The notes under the pieces: generated by a model
The model's database searches: none
Told to the model about the DNA's origin: nothing
The model's input: only the letters and a program-made list of their open reading frames with translations
Position numbers and translations under genes: made by a program
Part shown: positions 18,185 through 26,157 of the stretch, piece by piece
How the letters are laid out: the number at the start of each line of letters is the position of its first letter
How positions within the stretch are numbered: position 1 is the stretch's first letter
Assembly: GCF_000763295.1 (NCBI RefSeq)
Contig: NZ_JRJE01000031.1
Coordinates: forward strand, 124,001 to 188,000
Reading direction: 5' to 3'
DNA length: 64,000 bases
Origin: Thalassospira australica
GTDB lineage: Bacteria > Pseudomonadota > Alphaproteobacteria > Rhodospirillales > Thalassospiraceae

Positions 18185-19873
18185 ATGTCGGATACGACAT
18201 TTGAAGTTATGGTCCAGCGTGGGGATCGCTGGATTATCCATTCGACGTTCGATGTCGAAAAGGAAGCGGTTTCAGAAGCTGAAAAGCTTGTGAAAACCAA
18301 AATCACTGCCGTACGCGTTGTCCGCAACTGGGAACGCGGCGACGGTCGACATATCGAAAAAGTACTTCTGGAAAAAGAAGGTGCCGGCGATAACGAGGAA
18401 GAAGACGTTCGCGTTTCTGCCATCGACGACGCACCGTTGTGCGAAAATGACAATGATCTTTTGCAGAAGGAAAGCCGCGCGACCATCAACCGATTGCTGC
18501 GCAAATATTTTGAACAGGAAATTCTGACACCTTGCGAGGTAATGTATAATTACCAGAACCTTCGCAAGCTGATGTTTCATGACACCTTGATGCCGACTGC
18601 TGTCGACAAGGTTGCCGGGCTGCATGCCAAGGCTACCGAAGGCGATCATATCGAGGCGATGAACAACCTTCATGGCGCAATTGAGCAATTGTCTGCGCGC
18701 GCCCGCGAAGTGGAAAAGGTTGATCTCCCGGCATTTGAAGACGCCACAATTTCAGAAGTGCGCGACGAAATTCGCCGCCTCAATCTTGCCGAAGACACAG
18801 ACTTCCTGACCATGGTTGCGCTAACGCGGGTGTTGTCTTCAACGCGCAACTGGGTCGGCAAACTTGACCTTGCGCTAAAGGTCAAGGGGGATGAAAAAGA
18901 CGAAGCCGCCCGCAAGATGATTGACGATGTGATCGCCGACATTCTTGGGTCACCGGTTGCCTTGAAAGAACTTTTGGGAAGTTCGCGAAGCTTCGGTGAA
19001 GCGGTCACAATGCATATTGATCTTGCGCTTGGCCGGGCAAAGGGTAACCGTGGTGCTGCCGATGATATCCTTGAGCTTCTGAACCCGCTGTTTGGATCTG
19101 GTTTGCTGGCCAACAGCCAGGAAGCGATGTTCGATTACATCACCCGCGAATTGCGCAGCGCAAACAGTTTGACCCGCCATGAAAGTGATCCGGATCCGCT
19201 TGTTGGAATTCTTGAACGCCTGATTACCGAACAAGGGGTGATTTATGGACGTCCGATGGTGGAAGCCATCGCAGAACGCGGCGCACGTTTACGTAATGTT
19301 GGCGGACCGCGTGCCTTGATTGAAGGCGTATCGGAAATCAACGCCCGTCTTATTCCAAACTATCGAAAATTGACCTGGTTGATTGCCGTTGCCAATAGTG
19401 GCGTCGTCGAAGATTTCGAGGATGAGCTTCTCGATATGATGCGAGATGCGGTTAAGGACATGCGTGCATTGCGTGCGTTCTGTGATCCGGAATCAAAACC
19501 ACGCGATAAGATGGCAACGGTTAAGCAGATGAGCGATATGCTTGGTCAATCCTCATTGCCGGAACAAGAAAAGGCCGAAATTGCTGAAAAGCTTGATGAC
19601 GGTTTGGCGGAATATCTTGTGCGCGAAAAAGTCATTGAACGGATCGATAACCCGGCACTCCATCTGCGCAAGCGCGCCTATATGCTTGTTCAGTTCTGCT
19701 CAAGCGGCGTCCTGATCGAAGGAAAATCGGCGGCCATGGCCCGAAAAAGGGTGGTGGGTTACCTCAAACAGCCGAACTTTACCGACAAATTGGTCGATGA
19801 CATTAAGGACATGACCACCAAGGAAGGTACGATCCGCGACTTTTATGCGCTGCTACAGCGAAGCGGTTTCTAA
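18185..19873 (+). CDS. Large, mostly helical protein of unknown function
   Basis: I do not recognise a named family. The first ~65 residues form a small alpha/beta unit (FEVMVQRGDRW, then TAVRVVRNWERG), followed by an acidic linker (GDNEEEDV) and ~450 residues that look almost wholly alpha-helical, with no signal peptide and no membrane segment, so it should be cytoplasmic. The N-terminal unit resembles the start of the small tail-anchored protein at 49071-49466. The ATG at 18185 was chosen over an upstream TTG at 18146; AGGGAG lies 12 bases upstream. Monocistronic, with its own promoter and a hairpin at 19906. A signalling or scaffold role is only a guess. Confidence 0.8.
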   Translation: MSDTTFEVMVQRGDRWIIHSTFDVEKEAVSEAEKLVKTKITAVRVVRNWERGDGRHIEKVLLEKEGAGDNEEEDVRVSAIDDAPLCENDNDLLQKESRATINRLLRKYFEQEILTPCEVMYNYQNLRKLMFHDTLMPTAVDKVAGLHAKATEGDHIEAMNNLHGAIEQLSARAREVEKVDLPAFEDATISEVRDEIRRLNLAEDTDFLTMVALTRVLSSTRNWVGKLDLALKVKGDEKDEAARKMIDDVIADILGSPVALKELLGSSRSFGEAVTMHIDLALGRAKGNRGAADDILELLNPLFGSGLLANSQEAMFDYITRELRSANSLTRHESDPDPLVGILERLITEQGVIYGRPMVEAIAERGARLRNVGGPRALIEGVSEINARLIPNYRKLTWLIAVANSGVVEDFEDELLDMMRDAVKDMRALRAFCDPESKPRDKMATVKQMSDMLGQSSLPEQEKAEIAEKLDDGLAEYLVREKVIERIDNPALHLRKRAYMLVQFCSSGVLIEGKSAAMARKRVVGYLKQPNFTDKLVDDIKDMTTKEGTIRDFYALLQRSGF

Positions 19874-19905
19874 AGACCAGCTTTTTAACATTCGAAGATT
19901 GCATG

Positions 19906-19941
19906 CACCCCGCGAAGCCATATGGCAAAATTCGTGGGGTG
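19906..19941 (+). terminator. Hairpin after the 563-aa unknown gene
   Basis: An 11-bp stem CACCCCGCGAA / TTCGTGGGGTG with one G-U type mismatch, followed by TTTGTC. Probable terminator. Confidence 0.6.
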
Positions 19942-20002
19942 TTTGTCATTGTAGCCAAAACCCGACTGCGGCATCCTGTCGAAATCGCAAGGAGCCGTTG
20001 TC

Positions 20003-21040
20003 ATGTCCAAATTTGTACCAGATCAGAAATTGATCGCCTGTTATGCCTATGAAGGGGTGATGAGCCTCGACATTGTTGGCCCCCTGCAGGTCTTTGCATC
20101 CGCCAATGACGAACTGGTCAGAATGGGACGCCCCAAAGCTTATGACGTGGTTGTCGTTGCAGAAATGCAAGGACCGATCCAGACATCCTGTGGTGTTCGG
20201 TTATATGCAGATGTTGCTGCAAGTGATCTGGATTTTGGTGTCGTTGATACTTTGCTGGTTCCCGGCGGAGATGGGATTTGTGAGTTACGTAAAAACACCA
20301 AACTGATCAATTGGATCAAATCTGCTGAACAACATGTCGCCCGCCTTGGTTCTGTATGCTCCGGCGCACTGCTGCTGGCAGAGGCAGGGGTCCTTGATGG
20401 GCGCATGGCAACAACCCACTGGTCACGCTGCGCACAGATGGAGCGTGAGTTTCCCGCAGTTCATATGATGGGTGACCGCCTGCACAGCTATGACCCAAGT
20501 GGGCAGGATGGAGACCCGCGTGTTTTTACCTCGGCCGGGGTGACTGCAGGCATTGATCTGGCACTGGCGATTGTCGAGGCGGACCTTGGCCGAACCTTGG
20601 CATTGTCCGTGGCGCGGCGTTTGGTGATGTTTCTTAAGCGTCCCGGCGGGCAGGCGCAATTTAGTGCGTATCTAACCCCTGAATATGGTTCGACAGAAAG
20701 GCTGTCGCGTCTTCTGGAATGGTTGCCAGAAAACCTTGATGCTGATCTTTCGCTTGAACGGCTTGCAGACCGTGCAGGCATGTCTGCGCGCACATTTTCA
20801 CGTGTGTTTACCCGTGATCTTGGCATGAGCCCGGCACGCTACATCGAACGTGTGCGGGTCGAAGCAGCACGCGCCCTGCTTCAGGATAACAGTCTTCCGA
20901 TTTCTCGTGTGGCGGCGATTTGCGGATTTCGTCACCCGGAAACACTGCGGCGTGCTTTTCAACGCCACCTGTCAGTTAGTCCTCAGGAATATGCCGAACG
21001 TTTTGCCGTAAAGGTGCCGCAAGCGTCGGCTGACGCATAA
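20003..21040 (+). CDS. GlxA-family transcriptional regulator (DJ-1/PfpI domain plus AraC HTH)
   Basis: Two-domain regulator: residues ~5-190 are a DJ-1/PfpI-like amidotransferase fold with LGSVCSGALLLAEAG (Cys at the elbow) and LLVPGGDG, and ~230-335 an AraC/XylS double helix-turn-helix (LADRAGMSARTFSRVF; RVAAICGFRHPETLRRAF). This architecture is used by the regulators of carnitine, glycine-betaine and arginine catabolism (GbdR, CdhR, ArgR of Pseudomonas). AAGGAG precedes the ATG. The MFS transporter 42 bp downstream is likely in the same transcript or a target. Ligand unknown. Confidence 0.9.
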   Translation: MSKFVPDQKLIACYAYEGVMSLDIVGPLQVFASANDELVRMGRPKAYDVVVVAEMQGPIQTSCGVRLYADVAASDLDFGVVDTLLVPGGDGICELRKNTKLINWIKSAEQHVARLGSVCSGALLLAEAGVLDGRMATTHWSRCAQMEREFPAVHMMGDRLHSYDPSGQDGDPRVFTSAGVTAGIDLALAIVEADLGRTLALSVARRLVMFLKRPGGQAQFSAYLTPEYGSTERLSRLLEWLPENLDADLSLERLADRAGMSARTFSRVFTRDLGMSPARYIERVRVEAARALLQDNSLPISRVAAICGFRHPETLRRAFQRHLSVSPQEYAERFAVKVPQASADA

Positions 21041-21082
21041 CAAGATACCTCATTACAGTTTTTAAATGTCGGAGTTGGGAAC

Positions 21083-22261
21083 ATGTTGTTACTGACCAAT
21101 GGATCAGTGCGTCTGCTATTTGTCGCACAAGCGTTGTATTGGTCCTGTTCACTGATCGGGATCACCCTGACATCAATCATTGGTGTGTCGTTGGCGCCAA
21201 CACCGGCACTGGCAACTTTGCCACTAGGGGTCTTGATGCTTGGCAATTTGATATCGGTGCATCCACTGGCAATGTTGATGCAGCGGCGCGGCCGGCGTGC
21301 CGGGCTGTTTATCGGTGCGCTTTTTGGTGTGGCCGGTGGGGGGGGCTTGGCGGCGGGGATTTATATTGGACAATTCTGGCTTGTTGTCGTGGCACCGGCA
21401 ATGATTGGCTCCTATCAGGCATCGGCGATGTATTATCGCTATGCCGCGCTTGAAGCGGTTGATGCGACGCAAAAGGGCCGGGCATCGGCATTGGTTGTTG
21501 GTGGTGGGGTTCTCGCGGCATTGGTCGCACCGGAAATAGCATCCACCAGCCGGGATATGCTACCTGTTCCGTTTGGAGGAGCTTATATTGCGCTGGCCGG
21601 GTTGGCAGCCGTTGGTGCACTTTTGATGGCAATGTTGCCAGATGGCACCATTCCGCTCCGTGGTGAGACGGGGCGGGCTGTTATGGTCAATCTTTTACGC
21701 CGGCCAGCGATCCGTGGGGCGGTTGCCATCAGTGCAGCTGGGCAGGGGATCATGATCCTGGTAATGACAGCAACACCACTTGCCATGAAATATTGCGGGT
21801 ATGATGTGGATGTGTCGGCCAACGTCATTCGCTGGCATCTGGTTGGGATGTTTTTACCTGCTTTTGTCGCTGGTCCATTGATTGATCATTTTGGTCCACG
21901 ACGTATCGCCCTGGTTGGCGGTGTGATTTTGATCGCAAGTGTGTGTGTTGCTGTTACCGGGATATCCATCAGTGCATTTCTGGTCAGTTCATTTCTACTG
22001 GGGATCGGTTGGAATATGATGTTGCTGGCAGGCACGACATTGCTGGGAGAAGGACATGATGATGCCGAGCGTGGCCATGCGCAAAGTTTAATGGAACTGG
22101 GCAACAGTATCACCGCAGCTGTGGCATCTGCGCTGAGCGGGGTCCTGATCGCCGGGGCAGGGTGGAACTTGGTGAACTATGGGGTGGTGCCGGTTGTGAT
22201 GGGCGCGATGTTTTTGATGTGGCGGGGATATGTCGCAACACAGGTCGAAGCCAAAGCATGA
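21083..22261 (+). CDS. Major facilitator superfamily transporter
   Basis: Twelve-segment MFS permease of 392 aa. The loop between segments 2 and 3 reads MQRRGRRAGLFIG, the usual basic MFS motif A position, and the second-half equivalent is DHFGPRRIALVGG. VMTATPLAM, WHLVGMFLPAF and LLGIGWNMM recur in the MFS protein at 53256-54443, showing the two are paralogues. Located just after the GlxA-type regulator. Substrate and direction are not evident. Confidence 0.85.
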   Translation: MLLLTNGSVRLLFVAQALYWSCSLIGITLTSIIGVSLAPTPALATLPLGVLMLGNLISVHPLAMLMQRRGRRAGLFIGALFGVAGGGGLAAGIYIGQFWLVVVAPAMIGSYQASAMYYRYAALEAVDATQKGRASALVVGGGVLAALVAPEIASTSRDMLPVPFGGAYIALAGLAAVGALLMAMLPDGTIPLRGETGRAVMVNLLRRPAIRGAVAISAAGQGIMILVMTATPLAMKYCGYDVDVSANVIRWHLVGMFLPAFVAGPLIDHFGPRRIALVGGVILIASVCVAVTGISISAFLVSSFLLGIGWNMMLLAGTTLLGEGHDDAERGHAQSLMELGNSITAAVASALSGVLIAGAGWNLVNYGVVPVVMGAMFLMWRGYVATQVEAKA

Positions 22262-22269
22262 TAAAAGAA

Positions 22270-22294
22270 ACCGCCGGTCAGTCTGACCGGCGGT
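22270..22294. terminator. Terminator after the MFS gene
   Basis: Stem ACCGCCGGTCA / TGACCGGCGGT (11 bp) with a three-base loop, preceded by AAAGAA. The T-run on the plus strand is absent, so efficiency is uncertain. Confidence 0.55.
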
Positions 22295-22401
22295 GAAGTT
22301 GCTGGGCGAAACGGGGAGTGTCGCCCGGCGCGATTTTGAAAACCATATTCCCTGCCAGATAAAGTCCGCTGATTTCCGGACTTATGTTCGGGCAATAAAA
22401 A

Positions 22402-22421
22402 AACCGGCCATCAGGCCGGTT
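22402..22421 (-). terminator. Terminator overlapping the stop codon of the 73-aa ORF
   Basis: Stem AACCGGCC / GGCCGGTT, loop ATCA, followed on the minus strand by a run of T. The TGA stop of the small gene (22411-22413) sits in the loop, so the last codons are inside the hairpin. Confidence 0.7.
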
Positions 22422-22632
22422 GGGATGCCAACGCCGTCGCGTTACCCGCGACGAATTCCTTGATCTTTTGCAACACGAAATCGCGTGAGTTGTTTTCACG
22501 GGTGCGAAACAGGACTTCGCGGTCCTGAATAACCAATCCCATATAAACCGGGTCGTTATGACCTTCCTTGGTCAGTTTCAGGGCGCGAAGGGTGTGACCG
22601 AAATCGTCGGTGCTCTGATAGATCGTACGCAT
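22411..22632 (-). CDS. Small protein of unknown function (73 aa)
   Basis: A compact soluble protein without signal peptide or membrane segment: GLVIQDREVLFRTRENNSRDFVLQKIKEFV suggests two beta strands followed by a helix. I do not recognise the family. The gene has a purine-rich stretch (GGTTGGAGAAAG) before the ATG and a proper intrinsic terminator overlapping its stop, both signs of a real gene. Confidence 0.65.
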   Translation of the reverse strand: MRTIYQSTDDFGHTLRALKLTKEGHNDPVYMGLVIQDREVLFRTRENNSRDFVLQKIKEFVAGNATALASQPA

Positions 22633-22850
22633 CTTTCTCCAACCAGCAATTACGTCATTTGACGGTTAAAAACCAATCGACAATCGCTTTATGACAGGTG
22701 TTTTTTTCGATGCGATGACAGCTGTGTGATGGTTTGAAGACTCTTTTGTCGTTCAACTGGAAAATGTGATGAGGCAAGCACAGAAAAAGCTGCTGGTTTT
22801 ATTTGGCAGGACTGTTAAAAAGAAAACCTCCTTAACGCCGGTTTCGGGCA

Positions 22851-22879
22851 TTGACATGGGCCATGGCGATGTTTAAGAA
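22851..22879 (+). promoter_or_regulatory. Promoter of the serine tRNA gene
   Basis: A perfect TTGACA -35 box, a 17-bp spacer and TAAGAA (or TTAAGA at 16 bp) about 36 bp before the tRNA. Confidence 0.45.
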
Positions 22880-22914
22880 AGGCGTCGTTCCGCAGGGAAC
22901 ACCAAGGACATAGA

Positions 22915-23007
22915 GGGCAAGTGGCCGAGTGGCTGAAGGCGCTCCCCTGCTAAGGGAGTATAGGGTGACAAGCCCTATCGAGGGTTCGAATCCCTCCTTG
23001 CCCGCCA
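22915..23007 (+). tRNA. tRNA-Ser (anticodon GCU)
   Basis: A class II tRNA of 93 bases. The acceptor GGGCAAG pairs with CTTGCCC, then G and an encoded CCA. The anticodon stem CTCCC/GGGAG presents GCT at 22949-22951, reading AGC/AGU. The long variable arm (TATAGGG...CCCTAT) is the serine hallmark; the T loop GTTCGAATC is canonical. Confidence 0.97.
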
Positions 23008-23013
23008 TTGATC

Positions 23014-23040
23014 AAAGCACCCCAAAAGGGTGCTTTTTTC
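23014..23040 (+). terminator. Terminator after tRNA-Ser
   Basis: Stem AAAGCACCC / GGGTGCTTT with loop CAAAA and a TTTTTT run. Confidence 0.85.
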
Positions 23041-23060
23041 TTTTGGAGTCTATGACAAAG

Positions 23061-23093
23061 AAAAACGCGGCACTTGTTGAAGGCCGCGTTTTT
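23061..23093. terminator. Terminator for the Lrp/AsnC-type domain gene
   Basis: Stem AAAAACGCGGC / GCCGCGTTTTT (11 bp). It lies 22 bp beyond the stop of the minus-strand gene and has T-runs on both strands. Confidence 0.75.
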
Positions 23094-23115
23094 GCATTTT
23101 GACTGGTAATACAGA

Positions 23116-23358
23116 TCAGGTGAAGGCGTTGAATGTAATGATGGTCTGTGTGTCCTTGATATTTGGCAACTTGTGAATCTGTTCGTTCACATAGCGCCCG
23201 ATATCCTGTTCGTCTTCGACATACACCTTGACTAGCAGCTCAAACGGGCCTGAGATCGAGTACACTTCCGACACACCTTCGACTTCTTCAACGAGGTCGG
23301 CTGCTACGTCGTAGGCTTTGCCCAGTTCACATTTTACAAAGATGAAAAATGGATGCAT
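23116..23358 (-). CDS. Stand-alone Lrp/AsnC-type ligand-binding domain protein
   Basis: An 80-aa protein corresponding to only the regulation-of-amino-acid-metabolism (RAM) domain of Lrp/AsnC regulators; the DNA-binding HTH is absent. The beta-alpha-beta pattern FIFVKCELGKAYDVA, VSEVYSISGPFELLVKVYV, IGRYVNEQIHKLPNI, TQTIITF matches the family. Such stand-alone domains exist in many proteobacteria and archaea and can form ring-shaped oligomers that bind amino acids or partner with full-length Lrp proteins. GGAG precedes the ATG. Target unknown. Confidence 0.88.
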   Translation of the reverse strand: MHPFFIFVKCELGKAYDVAADLVEEVEGVSEVYSISGPFELLVKVYVEDEQDIGRYVNEQIHKLPNIKDTQTIITFNAFT

Positions 23359-23453
23359 CGGAATGGCTCCGGTTTGAAGTTGAATTCATGACAGGCTACC
23401 TGCCTTGGATCAGGCTTGCAATCGTCAAGCATGATTGCGCTCATCACTGGATG

Positions 23454-24404
23454 TTAAAGCAGGCTGGACTTGGCTTGAGCAGCGCGGTCATTAACTGCTT
23501 TCTGCGTTAAATCCCAAACTGTCGTCCCGTCGGTTTCTGCCGTCAGGCTTGCCAGTGCAAGGCCCGATGCCATGGCATCGTCAAAGCTTGTTCCTGGCTG
23601 TGAATAGGTCGAAAGAAAACCTGCATAGAACGCATCACCCGCACCATTGACGTCTTTTAAGCGGGTCGGAAGCGGTTGCCAGAATGCTGTGCCTGTTTTC
23701 GACGAGGAAACAACACCTTGCGCACCCAGCGTAATAACCACGTCGGGGATGCCTTTTGCCCGCAGAATTTCAATCGCGGTTTTTGCCTGGTCGAGTTCGT
23801 TGACTTCAATACCTGTCAAAACCCGGGTCTCGGCGCGGTTTGCGATTAAAAGATCAATTTTATCCAATGCAGGGGCAAATCGGGCCGCTTTGCTTGGCGA
23901 AACGGTTGCGGCACAAAATTTGGTTTGGCCCTTGTTTTCAGCCAGCCATGAAATTGTATCTGATGGCAAATTTGCATCAATCAGCCACCACGGCCATGCC
24001 TGAAGACTGGTCAATGCCGGTTCAAGCCGTGCAATGGTCAACTGGTCATAAACTTCGGCATTCATCATCCCCAGTGCGAGTTCGCCCGTTTCATCAAGAA
24101 GGGCGGTGTATCCCGCAGTGGTCATGCCAGAAAGTTTCATCAGGAGGCGCGTATCAATCCCGACGTTTGATAGCGCCTCAATCACCTGGTCGCCATCACC
24201 ATCGTCACCAACCGCACCAAGCATCGCGACAGTGTTGCCCAACAGACGCAGATGAACAGCGATGTTGCGGCTGACTCCGCCGGGCTTGCGATGAAGTGTT
24301 CGAACCGGATTGGATGCAGCGGGAACGAAATCCTCGGTGCATTGCAGGGTCCGGTCGAAATGGGCAGCGCCAAAGCAGAGAATGTTCGCAGAGGGCGTAA
24401 TCAC
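23454..24404 (-). CDS. PfkB-family carbohydrate kinase, pseudouridine kinase-like
   Basis: Ribokinase/PfkB fold kinase of 316 aa. The N-terminal Gly-rich motif reads KPGGVSRNIAVHLRLLGN, and the catalytic motif DVNGAGDAFYAGFL near residue 255 contains the base Asp. The GGVSRNIA form (rather than GGKGANQA) resembles pseudouridine kinase (PsuK) and related nucleoside kinases. Starts at a GTG; no alternative start is convincing. It is divergent from the nucleoside importer operon ~730 bp away. No pseudouridine-5'-phosphate glycosidase is encoded in this window, so the substrate remains open (pseudouridine, inosine or a sugar). Confidence 0.82.
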   Translation of the reverse strand: MITPSANILCFGAAHFDRTLQCTEDFVPAASNPVRTLHRKPGGVSRNIAVHLRLLGNTVAMLGAVGDDGDGDQVIEALSNVGIDTRLLMKLSGMTTAGYTALLDETGELALGMMNAEVYDQLTIARLEPALTSLQAWPWWLIDANLPSDTISWLAENKGQTKFCAATVSPSKAARFAPALDKIDLLIANRAETRVLTGIEVNELDQAKTAIEILRAKGIPDVVITLGAQGVVSSSKTGTAFWQPLPTRLKDVNGAGDAFYAGFLSTYSQPGTSFDDAMASGLALASLTAETDGTTVWDLTQKAVNDRAAQAKSSLL

Positions 24405-25131
24405 GGATAAATGCTCTTTGTGGTGGGGCGTTAAAGGTGTCGCGCGCAGCGCTTTGTTAAACGAGGTTCATAATCCCCGTTACTATTGCAAGGCAAGTAA
24501 AACAAAAAGTGCGGTCGCCCGATATGCTTCCTTCTTGCGGCCTAAATTTCCAACAGGTCGGTTTTCATCGCCATTCTGTTCCCACAGACGTGGAAAAATG
24601 TCCCCTGAAAGATGTTCGCATCGAAAGCCACCAGCGTGGCTCTTACGGTTGGTGACCATGGCGACCACCTGTTGATGAGGTTTCATCTGTTTAAAGTGAT
24701 TTTTGATGCAGTTTTAAGAATCGGGTTGTCCATTGGCATACGTAAAAGCGGAACTCGACCCTGAAATGCCAATTGAATCATTATCAAGTTTATCTGGAAA
24801 GTTTTTTGCATTGCGTTTTGCACGCATACGCCGCAAAACACCGCCAAACCAAGAGAAATCAAAGTCTGATCCACCTCAAGGTATCTGCAGATCGCAGATG
24901 TATTTCTGACCGAATGGACAGGTTTAGAGAACTCCTTGCGTGTTCGGCTATTTACAGGGCACTATATTTTGTAGTTACCATTGACGTTCACACGCTGATC
25001 AAATTGCTTCTCCGGTTGAGGGACCGGACGCATGAGATTACGCGGAACGCATGTTTTCGATGAGGGAGCCCCGCCGACAAAGTGCATCGGTGGGTAGAAT
25101 AATCAGAATTCAAACAATGAAGGGCATCGGA
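24405..25131. other. Long divergent intergenic region upstream of the nucleoside importer
   Basis: A 727-bp region with no supported gene; the small frames at 24310-24675 and 24773-25063 lack family features and ribosome sites. A palindrome ATCTGCAGAT lies at 24883-24892. I see no purine riboswitch or other known leader. It presumably carries the promoter and the operator of the DeoR-type regulator encoded at the end of the cluster. Confidence 0.4.
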
Positions 25132-26127
25132 ATGAAAAAGCTTCTGACCTCGGTGGTCGCGGCTGTCGCCTGCTATGCAGGTGTTGCTTCGGCTGCAGAA
25201 ATCAAACCGGCAGTAATTTATGATATGGGCGGGCGTTTCGACCGTTCCTTTAACCAGGCGGCTTATACCGGCGCTGAGAAGTACAAGGAAGATACCGGTA
25301 CTTCCTATCGTGACTTCGAAATTCAGAACGACTCACAGCGTGAGCAGGCAATGCGCAACTTTGCACGCCGTGGCATGAACCCGATCGTTGCAATTGGTTT
25401 CAACCAGGCGTCCGCACTTGAGAAAGTTGCCAAAGAATTCCCCGACACCAAGTTCACCATTGTTGACATGGTTGTTGACCTGCCGAACGTTCAGTCGGTC
25501 GTGTTTAAAGAGCACGAAGGCTCTTTCCTGGTTGGTGTCCTTGCGGCAATGGCTTCTGAAACCGGCAAAGTTGGCTTCATCGGTGGTATGGATATTCCGC
25601 TCATCAGCAAATTCTCCTGTGGCTATGCACAGGGCGTTAAATATGCCAACAGCGATGCGGAAATCTTCCAGAATATGACGGGTACCACGCCGTCGGCATG
25701 GAATGACCCGGTCAAGGGCGGTGAACTTGCGAAATCGCAGTTTGACCGTGGCGCCGATGTTGTCTACCACGCTGCTGGTGGTACAGGTGTTGGTGTGCTT
25801 CAGGCCGCTGCTGATGCGGGTAAACTGGGTATTGGTGTTGACTCAAACCAGAACGGGATGCACCCGGGCTCGGTTCTGACCTCCATGCTCAAGCGCGTTG
25901 ACGTTGCTGTTTACGAAGCATTCGATGCTGCTGCAAATGACACTTGGGCACCGGGCCTGACCGTACTTGGTCTTGCCGAGGGCGGTGTTGATTGGGCTCT
26001 TGACGAGAACAACGAAAGCCTGATCACCGCAGAAATGAAAGCAGCCGTTGCCAAGGCCAAGGAAGAAATCATTTCCGGCAACCTTGAAGTACACGATTAC
26101 ATGAGCGACAGCGCCTGCCCGATGTAA
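25132..26127 (+). CDS. Bmp-family nucleoside-binding protein of an ABC importer
   Basis: Periplasmic binding protein of the BMP/PnrA family, which binds purine nucleosides. The signal peptide is MKKLLTSVVAAVACYAGVAS with likely cleavage after ASA. IYDMGGRFDRSFNQAAYTGAEK is the family opening; FKEHEGSFLVGVLAAMAS, GFIGGMDIPLI and FDRGADVVYHAAGGTGVGV are conserved blocks that line the nucleoside pocket. I set the start at 25132 because GAAGGG lies seven bases upstream and the signal peptide begins there; the frame is open to 25051. First gene of a nucleoside uptake and salvage cluster. Confidence 0.92.
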   Translation: MKKLLTSVVAAVACYAGVASAAEIKPAVIYDMGGRFDRSFNQAAYTGAEKYKEDTGTSYRDFEIQNDSQREQAMRNFARRGMNPIVAIGFNQASALEKVAKEFPDTKFTIVDMVVDLPNVQSVVFKEHEGSFLVGVLAAMASETGKVGFIGGMDIPLISKFSCGYAQGVKYANSDAEIFQNMTGTTPSAWNDPVKGGELAKSQFDRGADVVYHAAGGTGVGVLQAAADAGKLGIGVDSNQNGMHPGSVLTSMLKRVDVAVYEAFDAAANDTWAPGLTVLGLAEGGVDWALDENNESLITAEMKAAVAKAKEEIISGNLEVHDYMSDSACPM

Positions 26128-26157
26128 GGCAGTCGTTTAGCAAAACGGGGATTTGTC

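Noticed and set aside
17965-18504. 179-aa open frame on the minus strand across the region after pqiC
   Set aside because: It runs from inside the 563-aa gene into the intergenic region; serine-rich low-quality sequence with no domain.
24773-25063. 96-aa open frame in the region before the nucleoside importer
   Set aside because: No ribosome site, unusual composition and no recognisable fold; treated as non-coding.
24405-25131. Possible purine riboswitch before the nucleoside importer
   Set aside because: I looked for the conserved three-way-junction core and did not find it.
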